DNA of 11,983 nucleotides from an uncultured bacterium (GTDB lineage: Bacteria; Patescibacteriota; Minisyncoccia; Phycocordibacterales; UBA918). The notes below the pieces were generated by a model, which was given only the letters and a program-made list of their open reading frames with translations, made no database searches and was not told the origin of the DNA. The translations under genes were made by a program, and so were the position numbers. Where the stretch lies: assembly GCA_913046815.1 (NCBI GenBank), contig CAJWTE010000016.1, forward strand, positions 1 through 11,983. Reading direction: 5' to 3'. Shown here in pieces: positions 1 to 7,065 of this stretch (the stretch's first letter is position 1; each line of letters opens with the position of its first letter).

Positions 1-1047
1 TGGCTTTTGCCAGAAGATGTAGATTTCAAACCAACCGGAGAAGCACCTTTAGCCAAAAGTGAGGAGCTGAAAAAGCGCACTGAAGAAATTTTCGGTGCCG
101 ATTGGACACCAGAAGTAGAAACACTCGATACTTTTGTAGATTCTTCTTGGTATTTTCTGCGTTACTTAGATACAGAGAACAATACCAGCCTTTCTGACAA
201 GAACAGGCAAGAAGACTGGATGCCGGTAGACATTTATTTTGGCGGAGCTGAACACACTACTATGCACTTGTTGTACTCGCGTTTTTGGCAAAAGGCATTG
301 TTTGACATGGATCTAGTCATGCATAAAGAGCCATACAAGAAAAGAATCAACAGGGGACTTATTCTTGGCCCTGATGGCAATAAAATGAGTAAAAGCAAAG
401 GAAACGTAATTGATCCCGACGAACAAGTAGCAAAGGTGGGTGCTGATACAGTAAAAATGTATCTTGCGTTTATGGGCCCATATGCTGAGACCGCCAACTA
501 TCCTTGGGACATGGGTGGTATAGCTGGAATCCGTCGATTTTTGGAGCGAGTGAATGGTCTAAACGAGCATCTCACAGAGAAGGAATCCGATGCTGTGCGC
601 AGTGAGTTGCACAGAGTGATTAAGAAGCTTCGGCGAGATATACCTGAATACAAGTTCAATACGGCCATCAGTTCAATGATGAGTTTTCTAAACTTGGCAG
701 AAAAAAATGGGTTGAGTAGGAAATCTTACCTAATCTTTCTTAAACTACTAGCTCCCTTTGCTCCACATTTATGTGAGGAACTTTGGAGTCAGGCTGGCCA
801 CAACACCTCTGTGCACATTGAAGAGTACCCAGAGTTTGACAGTAGTCTCACTACAAAAACAGAAGTTACTATTGGCGTGCAAATCAACGGTAAGCACAAG
901 GGTGAAATAACATTGTCTCCAGATGCTAATGAGCAAAAGGCAGTAGCCCTTCTAAAGGCAAACGTAGAGCTGATGAGTAAGTTGGATGGGGAGGAGATAA
1001 GAAAAATCATATACAAACCTGGTAAGATACTCAATCTTATCGTATAG
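1..1047 (+). CDS. leuS: Leucyl-tRNA synthetase, C-terminal part (5' truncated by window edge)
   Basis: Class I aminoacyl-tRNA synthetase that charges tRNA-Leu in the cytoplasm. The reading frame is open from base 1 (first codon TGG), so the 348 residues seen are the C-terminal part of a protein usually 800 to 870 residues long. The conserved DTFVDSSWYFLRY stretch lies near residues 43-55, HLLYSRFWQKA follows, and the KMSKS ATP-binding loop is at 382-396 (residues 128-132). Next comes the helical anticodon-binding domain, with the FAPHLCEELW signature near residue 255. The small C-terminal domain contains VQINGKHKG and ends with a typical YKPGKILNLIV tail. The catalytic HIGH motif and CP1 editing domain would lie upstream of the window. 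The TTG at 7 is only an internal codon. The stop is TAG. No terminator hairpin follows; a G-run (1054-1058) sits just after the stop. Confidence 0.97.
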   Translation, partial: WLLPEDVDFKPTGEAPLAKSEELKKRTEEIFGADWTPEVETLDTFVDSSWYFLRYLDTENNTSLSDKNRQEDWMPVDIYFGGAEHTTMHLLYSRFWQKALFDMDLVMHKEPYKKRINRGLILGPDGNKMSKSKGNVIDPDEQVAKVGADTVKMYLAFMGPYAETANYPWDMGGIAGIRRFLERVNGLNEHLTEKESDAVRSELHRVIKKLRRDIPEYKFNTAISSMMSFLNLAEKNGLSRKSYLIFLKLLAPFAPHLCEELWSQAGHNTSVHIEEYPEFDSSLTTKTEVTIGVQINGKHKGEITLSPDANEQKAVALLKANVELMSKLDGEEIRKIIYKPGKILNLIV

Positions 1048-1058
1048 ATTTAAGGGGG

Positions 1059-1087
1059 TAGACACAATCAGAATCACATGTTATAAA
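1059..1087 (+). promoter_or_regulatory. Candidate sigma-70 promoter for the sigma4/HARE-HTH gene
   Basis: TAGACA (1059-1064) and TATAAA (1082-1087) each match five of six bases of the -35 and -10 consensus, with an ideal 17-base spacer. Predicted initiation is near 1094, giving a leader of about 35 bases before ATG 1129. No Shine-Dalgarno is seen in the leader. This is the best two-box promoter in the window. Confidence 0.5.
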
Positions 1088-1104
1088 GGTAACAACGCAT
1101 AGAG

Positions 1105-1139
1105 CTAACTACGATTTATTTACTAACTATGATTACTTT
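1105..1139 (+). repeat. Imperfect tandem direct repeat across the start codon
   Basis: Two 17-base copies, 1105-1121 and 1123-1139, share 14 of 17 bases and begin CTAACTA. The period is 18 bases, and the second copy contains the ATG at 1129. Such a pair could be an operator, possibly for the HTH protein encoded here, or chance in AT-rich DNA. Confidence 0.35.
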
Positions 1140-2154
1140 CAAACCAAAGCAGGTATCAAAGAAGTTGCTGTCAGTTTTGCCAGACCGTGCTCGAGATGTT
1201 CTCGAAAAGCGTTATGGCGTGGGAAAAAGCTCTGATAAACATACTTTGGAGTCTATCGGCCAAACTTACGGAATTACCCGCGAGCGAGTCCGCCAAATAG
1301 AAAATTACGGTATTAAGTCCATTCAGAAATCTACAGTCTATGGAGAGTTTGAACCAATCTTCACAGAATTAAAATCCGCCATTGATGAGTTGGGAGGTGG
1401 TATGGTTGCTGAGAATGCTTTACTAGAAGAGCTCACTAAGGATGAAGTCACAAGAAATCATCTTTATCTCTTGCTGGTTTTAGGTGATGTTTTTTATCGA
1501 ACAAAAGAGAATTCCTATTACACTCATCGTTGGTATACCGACAAAAAGATAGCAGAAACTGTAGAGAAAGGTTTAAAAAACATATACCGTTCACTTGATA
1601 AGGATGAGCTAATTTCTGAGGAGGAAATATTAAATCGTTTTCGTGATGAGTTGATCGAGATTGCTGATAAGTACGACGACGCCGTACTTAAAAAGTGGTT
1701 GCTTATATCAAAGGAAGTAGCCAGTAATCCTTTAGGTGAATGGGGTCACGCTACTTCACCTAATGTAAAGGTTAAAGGGGTACGAGACTATGCTTATTTG
1801 GTGGTCAAGAGACATGGTTCACCCATGCATTTTCGTGAGGTCGCGGAAGCTATTTCTGAATTGTTTGCTCGTAAAGCTCATACTGCTACTACTCATAATG
1901 AGCTAATTAAAGATGATCGTTTTGTTTTAGTTGGCCGTGGTTTGTATGCACTCACCGAATGGGGATATGCAGCGGGTGTTGTAAAGGATGTTTTGAGAGA
2001 TATCCTAGAAAAGGAAGGTCCTTTGAGTAAAGATGAGCTGATTGATAAAGTTAGAAAAGAAAGATACGTAAAAGATAATACCATAGTGGTGAATCTTCAA
2101 GACAGCAACCTTTTCAAACGTCTTTCAAATGGAACCTACTCGCTGGTAGAATAA
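1129..2154 (+). CDS. Sigma-70 region 4-like / HARE-HTH transcription regulator
   Basis: Likely a DNA-binding, RNA-polymerase-associated protein of 341 residues. Residues about 20-68 resemble sigma-70 region 4: an RARDVLEKRYG helix, then the helix-turn-helix with SIGQTYGITRERVRQIE, close to the -35-reading helix of primary sigma factors. Sigma regions 1, 2 and 3 are absent, so it cannot melt a promoter as a normal sigma factor does. Residues about 217-280 look like a HARE-HTH winged helix, as in the Firmicutes RNA polymerase delta subunit (VRDYAYLVVKRHGSPMHFREVAEAI, here split as VRDYAYLVV plus HFREVAEAI, then GRGLYALTEWGY). A second winged-helix-like unit fills 281-341. The middle (70-215) is charged and helical, with no recognised domain. 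ATG 1129 is the first start in frame; there is no Shine-Dalgarno. Family fusion is seen in CPR genomes (from memory); the regulatory target is unknown. Confidence 0.8.
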   Translation: MITFKPKQVSKKLLSVLPDRARDVLEKRYGVGKSSDKHTLESIGQTYGITRERVRQIENYGIKSIQKSTVYGEFEPIFTELKSAIDELGGGMVAENALLEELTKDEVTRNHLYLLLVLGDVFYRTKENSYYTHRWYTDKKIAETVEKGLKNIYRSLDKDELISEEEILNRFRDELIEIADKYDDAVLKKWLLISKEVASNPLGEWGHATSPNVKVKGVRDYAYLVVKRHGSPMHFREVAEAISELFARKAHTATTHNELIKDDRFVLVGRGLYALTEWGYAAGVVKDVLRDILEKEGPLSKDELIDKVRKERYVKDNTIVVNLQDSNLFKRLSNGTYSLVE

Positions 2155-2159
2155 TTTTG

Positions 2160-2192
2160 AACAACGGGTCGTCAGTCTGACGACCCGTTGTT
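2160..2192 (+). terminator. Perfect 16-bp inverted repeat; terminator or operator
   Basis: Bases 2160-2175 are the exact reverse complement of 2177-2192, around a single central T. In RNA this folds to a GC-rich stem of about 14 bp with a loop of about 5 bases, starting 5 bases after the TAA of the preceding gene. That position suits a terminator, but no T-run follows on either strand, so classical intrinsic termination is not assured. The repeat also covers the region where the -35 of the next promoter would lie, so a dimeric DNA-binding protein is an alternative. The stem includes the TTG codons at 2188 and 2191, which argues against using them as starts. Confidence 0.55.
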
Positions 2193-2193
2193 G

Positions 2194-2199
2194 TACAAT
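2194..2199 (+). promoter_or_regulatory. Candidate -10 box, leaderless start for membrane protein gene
   Basis: TACAAT matches five of six bases of TATAAT and ends 6 bases before GTG 2206, so the predicted transcription start is the G of that codon. There is no recognisable -35; the inverted repeat occupies that place. Confidence 0.4.
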
Positions 2200-2205
2200 A
2201 TAGAC

Positions 2206-3585
2206 GTGGACTATAAAGACATAATTAAAAGAGTGCCCGTTCTTGGATTTGTGGTTGGTTGGCTTGCCTCAAATAACGCTGATTACGGAGGACTGCTGGC
2301 CATCACAGGAGTTTCGATGCTTGTGTTTGTGGGAGTTTCTGGTGATGTTACCTGGACTCAAATGGTAGCTTTTACTATAGCATTTAGTCCAGTCTGGATC
2401 ACCTATTTTGTATTCAAGCTTTTTTACTGGAAGTGGATGGATCAAGTGGGTAAGAACTTTTCCATTCAGAATGGACGCACGACGCTACGAATTAAGCTCC
2501 CCGAAGAAGTGAGTAAGTCACCCGAGGCAATGGAATTTGTAATTTCGCAAATTCATAACACTGCTAATCCTGATAACTTAATGCAAACTTATTTACAAGG
2601 AAAGAGACCTTTAAATTTTAGCTTGGAGTTGGTATCTATAGGAGGCGAAGTACGATTTTACGTTAATTTACCAACATTAAAATCTAAACCTGCATTTGAA
2701 GCTAATATGTATGCCCAGTACCCCGGCGTGGAAATTATTGAAGAGTCAGTTGACTACACAAACGAGATTCCACTAAATAGTAATGAATGGAGCTGGATGT
2801 CTTTCCATATGGGAAAGAAGAAGGATCAAGAGTTTCCGATCAAGTCTTTTAGAGAGTTTGAACTAGATAGGATGCCAAAAGAGGAAGAGAAAGTGGATCC
2901 AATTACACCTATGCTGGAAGTGATGAGCTCTATCGCGCCAGATGAGCGGATTTATGTTCAATTCATTATCAATTCATTTCGAAAGGATTCGTTTAAAAAT
3001 GGACAATTAGTCACCAAAGAGGGTCCTGATTGGTCAGAAAAAGTACATGAGTTAATCAATGAGATGATGAATCGCGACCCAGATACCAAAGCTGCAAAGG
3101 AAGGTGGTGGAGCTGAAGAGATAGCTCGTCTTACGAGTGGTGAACGGGATGCTATACACGCCATGGAACGCAATGCCGAGAAGTATGCATACCGTACGGG
3201 TATCCGGTGGATGTATTTTCATAAAAAAGATAAATTTAACTCAGATCGAATTAATCCAATGATTCGAGTTTTCAGCCAGTGGGATATAATTGGAAGGAAC
3301 ATGATAGGTGTGAAGTGGCGTACTGATTTGCATTATAAAGATCTTATCCCAGGGTCGTATAGGAAAATTGAAGCATTCAAAGCTCAGGAATTTAAAGAAT
3401 ATAAGTTAAGATTGTATTTTCCAAAGGAGCAAGGTGATTATCCAAAAATATTTACTGCTGAAGAATTGGCATCCATATATCACCTACCAGGCAAGGTTGC
3501 CCTAACACCATCACTTAGCCGTGTTGGGTCAACAAGAGGTGAAGCTCCGAGCAACCTGCCAATATCTGATTTACCGACCCCATAG
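2206..3585 (+). CDS. Two-helix membrane protein resembling type IV coupling-protein N-terminal region
   Basis: Integral membrane protein of 459 residues from GTG 2206. The frame extends to TTG 2188, but that codon lies in a hairpin arm, and GTG 2206 sits exactly 7 bases after a -10 box. Two membrane segments occupy about residues 29-45 and 53-74, followed by a large soluble region of mixed alpha/beta character. The C-terminus (TAEELASIYHLPGKVALTP, then RVGSTRGEAPSNLP) resembles the segment just before the Walker A ATPase domain in CPR VirD4/TraG- or HerA-like proteins. No Walker A or B motif is present, so this is the non-ATPase half alone. It may belong to the family annotated DUF8128, which I recall but cannot verify. 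mltG starts 2 bases downstream, implying co-transcription. A role in type IV secretion or pilus-like surface machinery is inference. Confidence 0.7.
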   Translation: MDYKDIIKRVPVLGFVVGWLASNNADYGGLLAITGVSMLVFVGVSGDVTWTQMVAFTIAFSPVWITYFVFKLFYWKWMDQVGKNFSIQNGRTTLRIKLPEEVSKSPEAMEFVISQIHNTANPDNLMQTYLQGKRPLNFSLELVSIGGEVRFYVNLPTLKSKPAFEANMYAQYPGVEIIEESVDYTNEIPLNSNEWSWMSFHMGKKKDQEFPIKSFREFELDRMPKEEEKVDPITPMLEVMSSIAPDERIYVQFIINSFRKDSFKNGQLVTKEGPDWSEKVHELINEMMNRDPDTKAAKEGGGAEEIARLTSGERDAIHAMERNAEKYAYRTGIRWMYFHKKDKFNSDRINPMIRVFSQWDIIGRNMIGVKWRTDLHYKDLIPGSYRKIEAFKAQEFKEYKLRLYFPKEQGDYPKIFTAEELASIYHLPGKVALTPSLSRVGSTRGEAPSNLPISDLPTP

Positions 3586-3587
3586 AT

Positions 3588-4565
3588 ATGAATGTGAATT
3601 TGTACATGGAGTCTCTTTTGAGAAGATTTGAAAGGAATAGACAGTGGATTAGAGTCGTTGGCACCCTATTAATTGCTGTAAGTGTTGTATGGATTTTTTT
3701 TCTATTCTCTACTCCCGAAAGTACCTACCCAAAGAAAGTAGAAATCCCTTTTGGCGCCACTGTAGCGGAAGTGGCTAATCAAATGAAGTATGAAAAGGTG
3801 GTCAGATCAAGTGACTTGTTATTTTTATGGTTAATGGTTTTTGGTCAAACAGATAAGATTAAAGCTGGGGAGCATATCTTCATTGAGCCACTACAAATAT
3901 GGGAAGTCGGCAGTCACTTGTCTAGCTACACTCCGTTATCTCAATCTATATCAGTAACCTTTCCTGAAGGCTTTTCTGTGGAAAAGTACGCTCAGATCCT
4001 ATACGAGGCGAGCGCTAACTTTGACCCGCAGGAGTTTGTTGAAAAGGGCACGTCATTTGAGGGTTATTTATTTCCTGATACCTATTTTATACCAGTTACC
4101 TACAGTACAGAGGATGTACTAGTCCTATTAACTGAGACTTTTAACAGCAAGGTGCCTGACTTAAACCATGAGTTCCTTAGTCCGGAAGAAGTGATCATCC
4201 TTGCTTCAATAGTTGAAAGGGAGGCAAATTCTTTTGAGTCAATGAAAATGGTTTCTGGCATACTCCAAAATCGATTAGAGATAGGTATGCCACTGCAAAC
4301 AGATGCGACTTTGGAGTATATTCTTGATAAGTCTCTGACAGAGCTAACAAGGGCAGATTTGGAATTTGAGTCACCGTATAATACTTATACGCACAACAGT
4401 CTAACGCCCACACCTATTGGAAACCCTGGTCTAGCTGCCATTGATGCCGTTCTATATCCGCATGAAACTAATCATTTATATTATATTACTGACAATATCG
4501 GCACCTTTCACTATGCCAGCACTTACGAGGAACATCTGCAAAATGTAGAGGTCTATTTACGTTAG
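3588..4565 (+). CDS. mltG: Endolytic murein transglycosylase MltG (YceG-like)
   Basis: Membrane-anchored lytic transglycosylase that cuts nascent peptidoglycan strands and sets glycan length. The protein is 325 residues. A transmembrane helix spans about 20-41. A LysM-like subdomain (about 50-105) is followed by the YceG catalytic domain. Visible signatures are EGYLFPDTY, the catalytic Glu210 in ASIVEREA, LQTDATLEY, and YNTYTHNSLTPTPIGNPG, which are all typical of the family; the catalytic Glu corresponds to E218 of the E. coli enzyme. Length is close to normal (about 340). The start at ATG 3588 lies 2 bases after the preceding stop and gives a short cytoplasmic N-terminus; ATG 3606 is a possible alternative. 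No Shine-Dalgarno is seen, so translation probably depends on coupling to the upstream gene. Its presence fits a cell with a peptidoglycan wall. Confidence 0.95.
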   Translation: MNVNLYMESLLRRFERNRQWIRVVGTLLIAVSVVWIFFLFSTPESTYPKKVEIPFGATVAEVANQMKYEKVVRSSDLLFLWLMVFGQTDKIKAGEHIFIEPLQIWEVGSHLSSYTPLSQSISVTFPEGFSVEKYAQILYEASANFDPQEFVEKGTSFEGYLFPDTYFIPVTYSTEDVLVLLTETFNSKVPDLNHEFLSPEEVIILASIVEREANSFESMKMVSGILQNRLEIGMPLQTDATLEYILDKSLTELTRADLEFESPYNTYTHNSLTPTPIGNPGLAAIDAVLYPHETNHLYYITDNIGTFHYASTYEEHLQNVEVYLR

Positions 4566-4584
4566 TTTTTAACTGTGCTATATC
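4556..4584 (+). promoter_or_regulatory. Candidate promoter for mnmA
   Basis: TTTACG (4556-4561) and TATATC (4579-4584) each match four of six consensus bases with a 17-base spacer, and the -10 carries an extended TGC (4576-4578). Predicted initiation near 4591 gives a leader of only about 7 bases. The -35 overlaps the end of mltG. Confidence 0.35.
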
Positions 4585-4597
4585 TCAATGACGCAAT

Positions 4598-5659
4598 ATG
4601 AAGAATGAGCAAACTGTTTTTGTTGGCCTGTCCGGCGGAGTTGATTCATCCGTTGCTGCCGTACGCTTGCTAAAGCAAGGGTACAACGTCGTAGGTGTGT
4701 TTATCAAAGTATGGCAACCTGATTTCATCACTTGTAACTGGGAGGAAGAAAGACTGTCAGCAATGAAAGTGGCTGCGAAGCTCGATATACCTTTCCTGAC
4801 ATTTGATGCAGAGGATGCCTATAAGAAGAAAGTTGCTGACTACTTTATCAGAGAGTACAGCGCTGGGCGTACTCCAAATCCAGATGTCATGTGCAACCAT
4901 TACGTTAAGTTTGGTGTTTTTCTTGACTTCGCACTGGCTAAAGGAGCTGACTATATTTCAACAGGACACTATGTTCAAAGAAAGAATGACCAGCTACACA
5001 GAGGAGTCGACGCAGAAAAAGATCAGTCATATTTCCTTTGGTCTTTATCACAGAAGCAACTCTCACACAGCTTATTTCCAATTGGTGATAGTGTAAAAAG
5101 TGACATTAGGAAAGAAGCGGAGGAAGCGGGGTTACTTACTGCTGAGAAGAAAGATAGTCAGGGCATTTGTTTTTTGGGACAAGTCGATATCTTTGACTTT
5201 CTAAGTCACTTTATTGAGTTGACCGAGGGTGATGTTGTAAATGAGCAGGGAATGACGGTAGGCACTCACAAAGGAGCACTGGTTTATACTATTGGGCAAC
5301 GACATGGGTTTTGCATTGACGGTGAGTCAAATAATGGTAAAAGCCATTTTGTAATTGGGAAGGATGTGACAAAGAATACGATCACTGTTTCCCCCGAAGA
5401 GCCAGTTCTTGAAACTGGTAGAAAACTATTGCTGACAAAGACAGTTTGGCGACAGCCCTTGAGGCCAGACGAGAGTTATGAGTTGCAGTATCGATATAGG
5501 CAGAGACCTGTTCCAGTAATGGCTGCAGACGTCTCAGATGGAAACACGACTCTCTCAATCGCAACTGAAACGAGTCTACCGGCCATTGGTCAATCCGCTG
5601 TGGTTTATAGAGGCACTCACTGCTTGGGCGGTGGTATTATAGACAAGTGTCAGTCTTAG
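4598..5659 (+). CDS. mnmA: tRNA-specific 2-thiouridylase MnmA
   Basis: Cytoplasmic enzyme that uses ATP and a persulfide sulfur to convert U34 of tRNA Lys, Glu and Gln to 2-thiouridine. The protein is 353 residues, typical length. The PP-loop GLSGGVDSS is at residues 10-18. The first catalytic cysteine is Cys99 in NPDVMCNHYVKFG, and the second is Cys191 in SQGICFLGQ. GHYVQ (123-127), KDQSYFLWSLS and YTIGQRHG are also present, and a C-terminal beta-barrel region follows. All key residues are intact. ATG 4598 gives the expected start a few residues before the PP-loop; ATG 4588 is out of frame. The last 13 bases overlap the next gene. No sulfur-relay partner is seen in the window. Confidence 0.97.
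   Translation: MKNEQTVFVGLSGGVDSSVAAVRLLKQGYNVVGVFIKVWQPDFITCNWEEERLSAMKVAAKLDIPFLTFDAEDAYKKKVADYFIREYSAGRTPNPDVMCNHYVKFGVFLDFALAKGADYISTGHYVQRKNDQLHRGVDAEKDQSYFLWSLSQKQLSHSLFPIGDSVKSDIRKEAEEAGLLTAEKKDSQGICFLGQVDIFDFLSHFIELTEGDVVNEQGMTVGTHKGALVYTIGQRHGFCIDGESNNGKSHFVIGKDVTKNTITVSPEEPVLETGRKLLLTKTVWRQPLRPDESYELQYRYRQRPVPVMAADVSDGNTTLSIATETSLPAIGQSAVVYRGTHCLGGGIIDKCQS
5632..5640 (+). promoter_or_regulatory. Extended -10 inside mnmA; leaderless start for ATP-cone nuclease
   Basis: TGG plus TATTAT (5635-5640, five of six consensus bases) form an extended -10 that ends 6 bases before GTG 5647, so initiation is predicted on the start codon. It lies within the last codons of mnmA, so the motif is also constrained by protein coding and could be chance. 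Confidence 0.4.
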
Positions 5660-6480
5660 TCACAAAAGCAGATGGAACCACGGAAGCTTTTTCAGTTAGT
5701 AAGCTTAAACGCTCACTAAAAAGGTCTGGTGCGGGCACAGAAGAAGTAAATGAAATAGTCGGTAAGGTAAACAAAATCCTCTACGATGGTATTAGAACCA
5801 GTGAAATATATAGACGCGCCTTTGAATTTTTGCGGATTAGCGAAAAGCCGACTGCTGCGAGGTATTCATTGCGACGTGCATTATTTGGTTTAGGGCCAAC
5901 AGGATTTCCTTTTGAAGATTTCTTGGCTCAACTTTATGAAACAGAAGGATACAGCACTAAGACGAGAGTAAAAATTATGGGTCATTGCGTGGAGCATGAA
6001 TTGGACGTCACTGCTTTCAATCAGGAAGATTCTTTTGTGACAGAAGCTAAGTTCCACTCAAGGCCGAGCATTAAGTCAGACTTACAGATTGTTATGTATT
6101 GCTACGCTCGTTTTTTGGACCTGAGGTCTCGAAAAGTATGCCCTAAAGATCAATGTGGAATTCAAAAGTTTTGCGTGGCTACTAACACGAAGTTCACACA
6201 AACAGCAGAGTATTATGCTGAATGTGTCGGAATTGATTTGCTTAGCTGGGATTACCCTAGAAACAACAATTTACACGATAGGATCCAGAAAGCAAAAATA
6301 TATCCTGTGACGGTGCTGCAAGAATTGGACGTGGGGCAGAGACGAGTTCTTCTGCAAAGGGGAATAATTACGTGTAGGTCTTTATTGCAAAACGAGAGAC
6401 AGTTGAGGCATTTGCATATATCTCCCAGTAAAGTTGAGGCGGTAATTTCTGAGGCTCGTCAACTATGCTTAGACAGGTAG
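5647..6480 (+). CDS. ATP-cone domain fused to Mrr/RecB-like PD-(D/E)XK nuclease
   Basis: Predicted nucleotide-sensing nuclease of 277 residues. Residues about 1-85 form an ATP-cone, the regulatory domain of ribonucleotide reductase and NrdR: VTKADGTTEAFSVSKL opens it and GIRTSEIYRRAFEFL follows. Residues about 90-195 look like an Mrr-type restriction endonuclease fold: GYSTKTRVKIMGHCVEHELDV with Asp120, then FVTEAKFH with Glu133 and Lys135 as the probable D-ExK catalytic set. VATNTKFT, LLSWDYP and YPVTVL are further family signatures. The C-terminus (about 225-277) resembles a helix-hairpin-helix unit. Three cysteines (165, 170, 176) make a C-X4-C-X5-C cluster. GTG 5647 places the first ATP-cone strand right at the N-terminus; it overlaps mnmA by 13 bases. 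Substrate unknown; Holliday-junction resolution, restriction or repair are all possible. Confidence 0.85.
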   Translation: MSVLVTKADGTTEAFSVSKLKRSLKRSGAGTEEVNEIVGKVNKILYDGIRTSEIYRRAFEFLRISEKPTAARYSLRRALFGLGPTGFPFEDFLAQLYETEGYSTKTRVKIMGHCVEHELDVTAFNQEDSFVTEAKFHSRPSIKSDLQIVMYCYARFLDLRSRKVCPKDQCGIQKFCVATNTKFTQTAEYYAECVGIDLLSWDYPRNNNLHDRIQKAKIYPVTVLQELDVGQRRVLLQRGIITCRSLLQNERQLRHLHISPSKVEAVISEARQLCLDR

Positions 6481-6484
6481 TTAT

Positions 6485-6493
6485 TGTTATAAT
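6485..6493 (+). promoter_or_regulatory. Extended -10 promoter for the surface protein gene
   Basis: TGT plus a perfect TATAAT (6488-6493) forms a full extended -10. No convincing -35 exists 16-18 bases upstream. Initiation near 6500 would give a leader of about 32 bases, without Shine-Dalgarno. It lies just after the stop of the upstream gene. Confidence 0.6.
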
Positions 6494-6531
6494 TCAATCA
6501 TTAAACGATAACGATAATTCTGCATAGTTAT

Positions 6532-7065
6532 ATGACTGAGCTTAATCAAGAAAATAAAAAGACGATTTCAGCATTTGCAGCTGGACTATTAGTGGGCGCA
6601 CTTTTGGTTTGGATTTTTACTGGTGACACCAACCCTTCAAAAGAGATAGTAGGTACTGACATGGAGGAATCAGCTAGTGTAGATGAAAATAGCAAAGATA
6701 CTAATGTCACCTTTAGCCTTGGTACTCCTGATTCAACCCCGACACTAACCGTTGGTGAAGGGTTGGTTTCAGTAGATGGTCAAAGTGCGGGTAATACCGT
6801 CATTCTCAACAGTGCTAGTTTTCCTACAGATGATGGGTGGGTGGTAGTCAGGACTTATACCGATGGTCAGCTAGGTAATATTCTAGGGGCTGCGCGCTAT
6901 AGCAAAGCCGAAAGTTTAGTACCAACAGAAGTTTCTCTTTTAACTCCAACATTGGCAGGTAAGACATACGCCGTTGTATTTTTCTCTGATGACGGCAATA
7001 AAGCATTCAATTTGGATGGGGATGCACAATTAGATACCCGACTAAATACTTTTACAACCAAATAA
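6532..7065 (+). CDS. Membrane-anchored DUF7282-like surface protein
   Basis: Protein of 177 residues with a single N-terminal membrane segment at about 11-30 (AFAAGLLVGALLVWIF), followed by an acidic, Ser/Thr-rich linker (about 31-65) and an extracytoplasmic beta domain (about 66-175). The domain pattern, with DDGWVVVRTYTDGQLGNILG, a central AGKTYAVVFFSDDG and a closing NLDGDAQLD, resembles DUF7282, a domain I recall from haloarchaeal and CPR surface proteins. Short positive N-terminus suggests the domain faces outside. No signal-peptidase or lipobox cysteine is evident, so it probably stays as an anchored protein. The gene stands alone, between its own promoter and a hairpin terminator. Function unknown; the DUF match is from memory. 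Confidence 0.7.
   Translation: MTELNQENKKTISAFAAGLLVGALLVWIFTGDTNPSKEIVGTDMEESASVDENSKDTNVTFSLGTPDSTPTLTVGEGLVSVDGQSAGNTVILNSASFPTDDGWVVVRTYTDGQLGNILGAARYSKAESLVPTEVSLLTPTLAGKTYAVVFFSDDGNKAFNLDGDAQLDTRLNTFTTK

Noticed and set aside
1048..1128. tRNA or small RNA gene in the gap after leuS
   Set aside because: No cloverleaf, CCA end or stable fold is evident; the promoter and repeat explain the space.
2188..2205. TTG 2188 as start of the membrane protein
   Set aside because: It lies in the arm of a perfect hairpin and upstream of the likely transcription start; GTG 2206 fits better.
4561..4575. GTTA...TAAC with a T5 run after mltG as a terminator
   Set aside because: Only four A-T-rich pairs around the T-run; too weak to call.
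4803..5096. 97-residue + frame inside mnmA
   Set aside because: It overlaps the mnmA core in another frame and shows no recognisable motif.
6481..6517. AT-rich hairpin 6481-6489 with 6509-6517
   Set aside because: Nine weak A-T-rich pairs with a 19-base loop are expected by chance here, and it overlaps the promoter, so it is not a convincing terminator or riboswitch.
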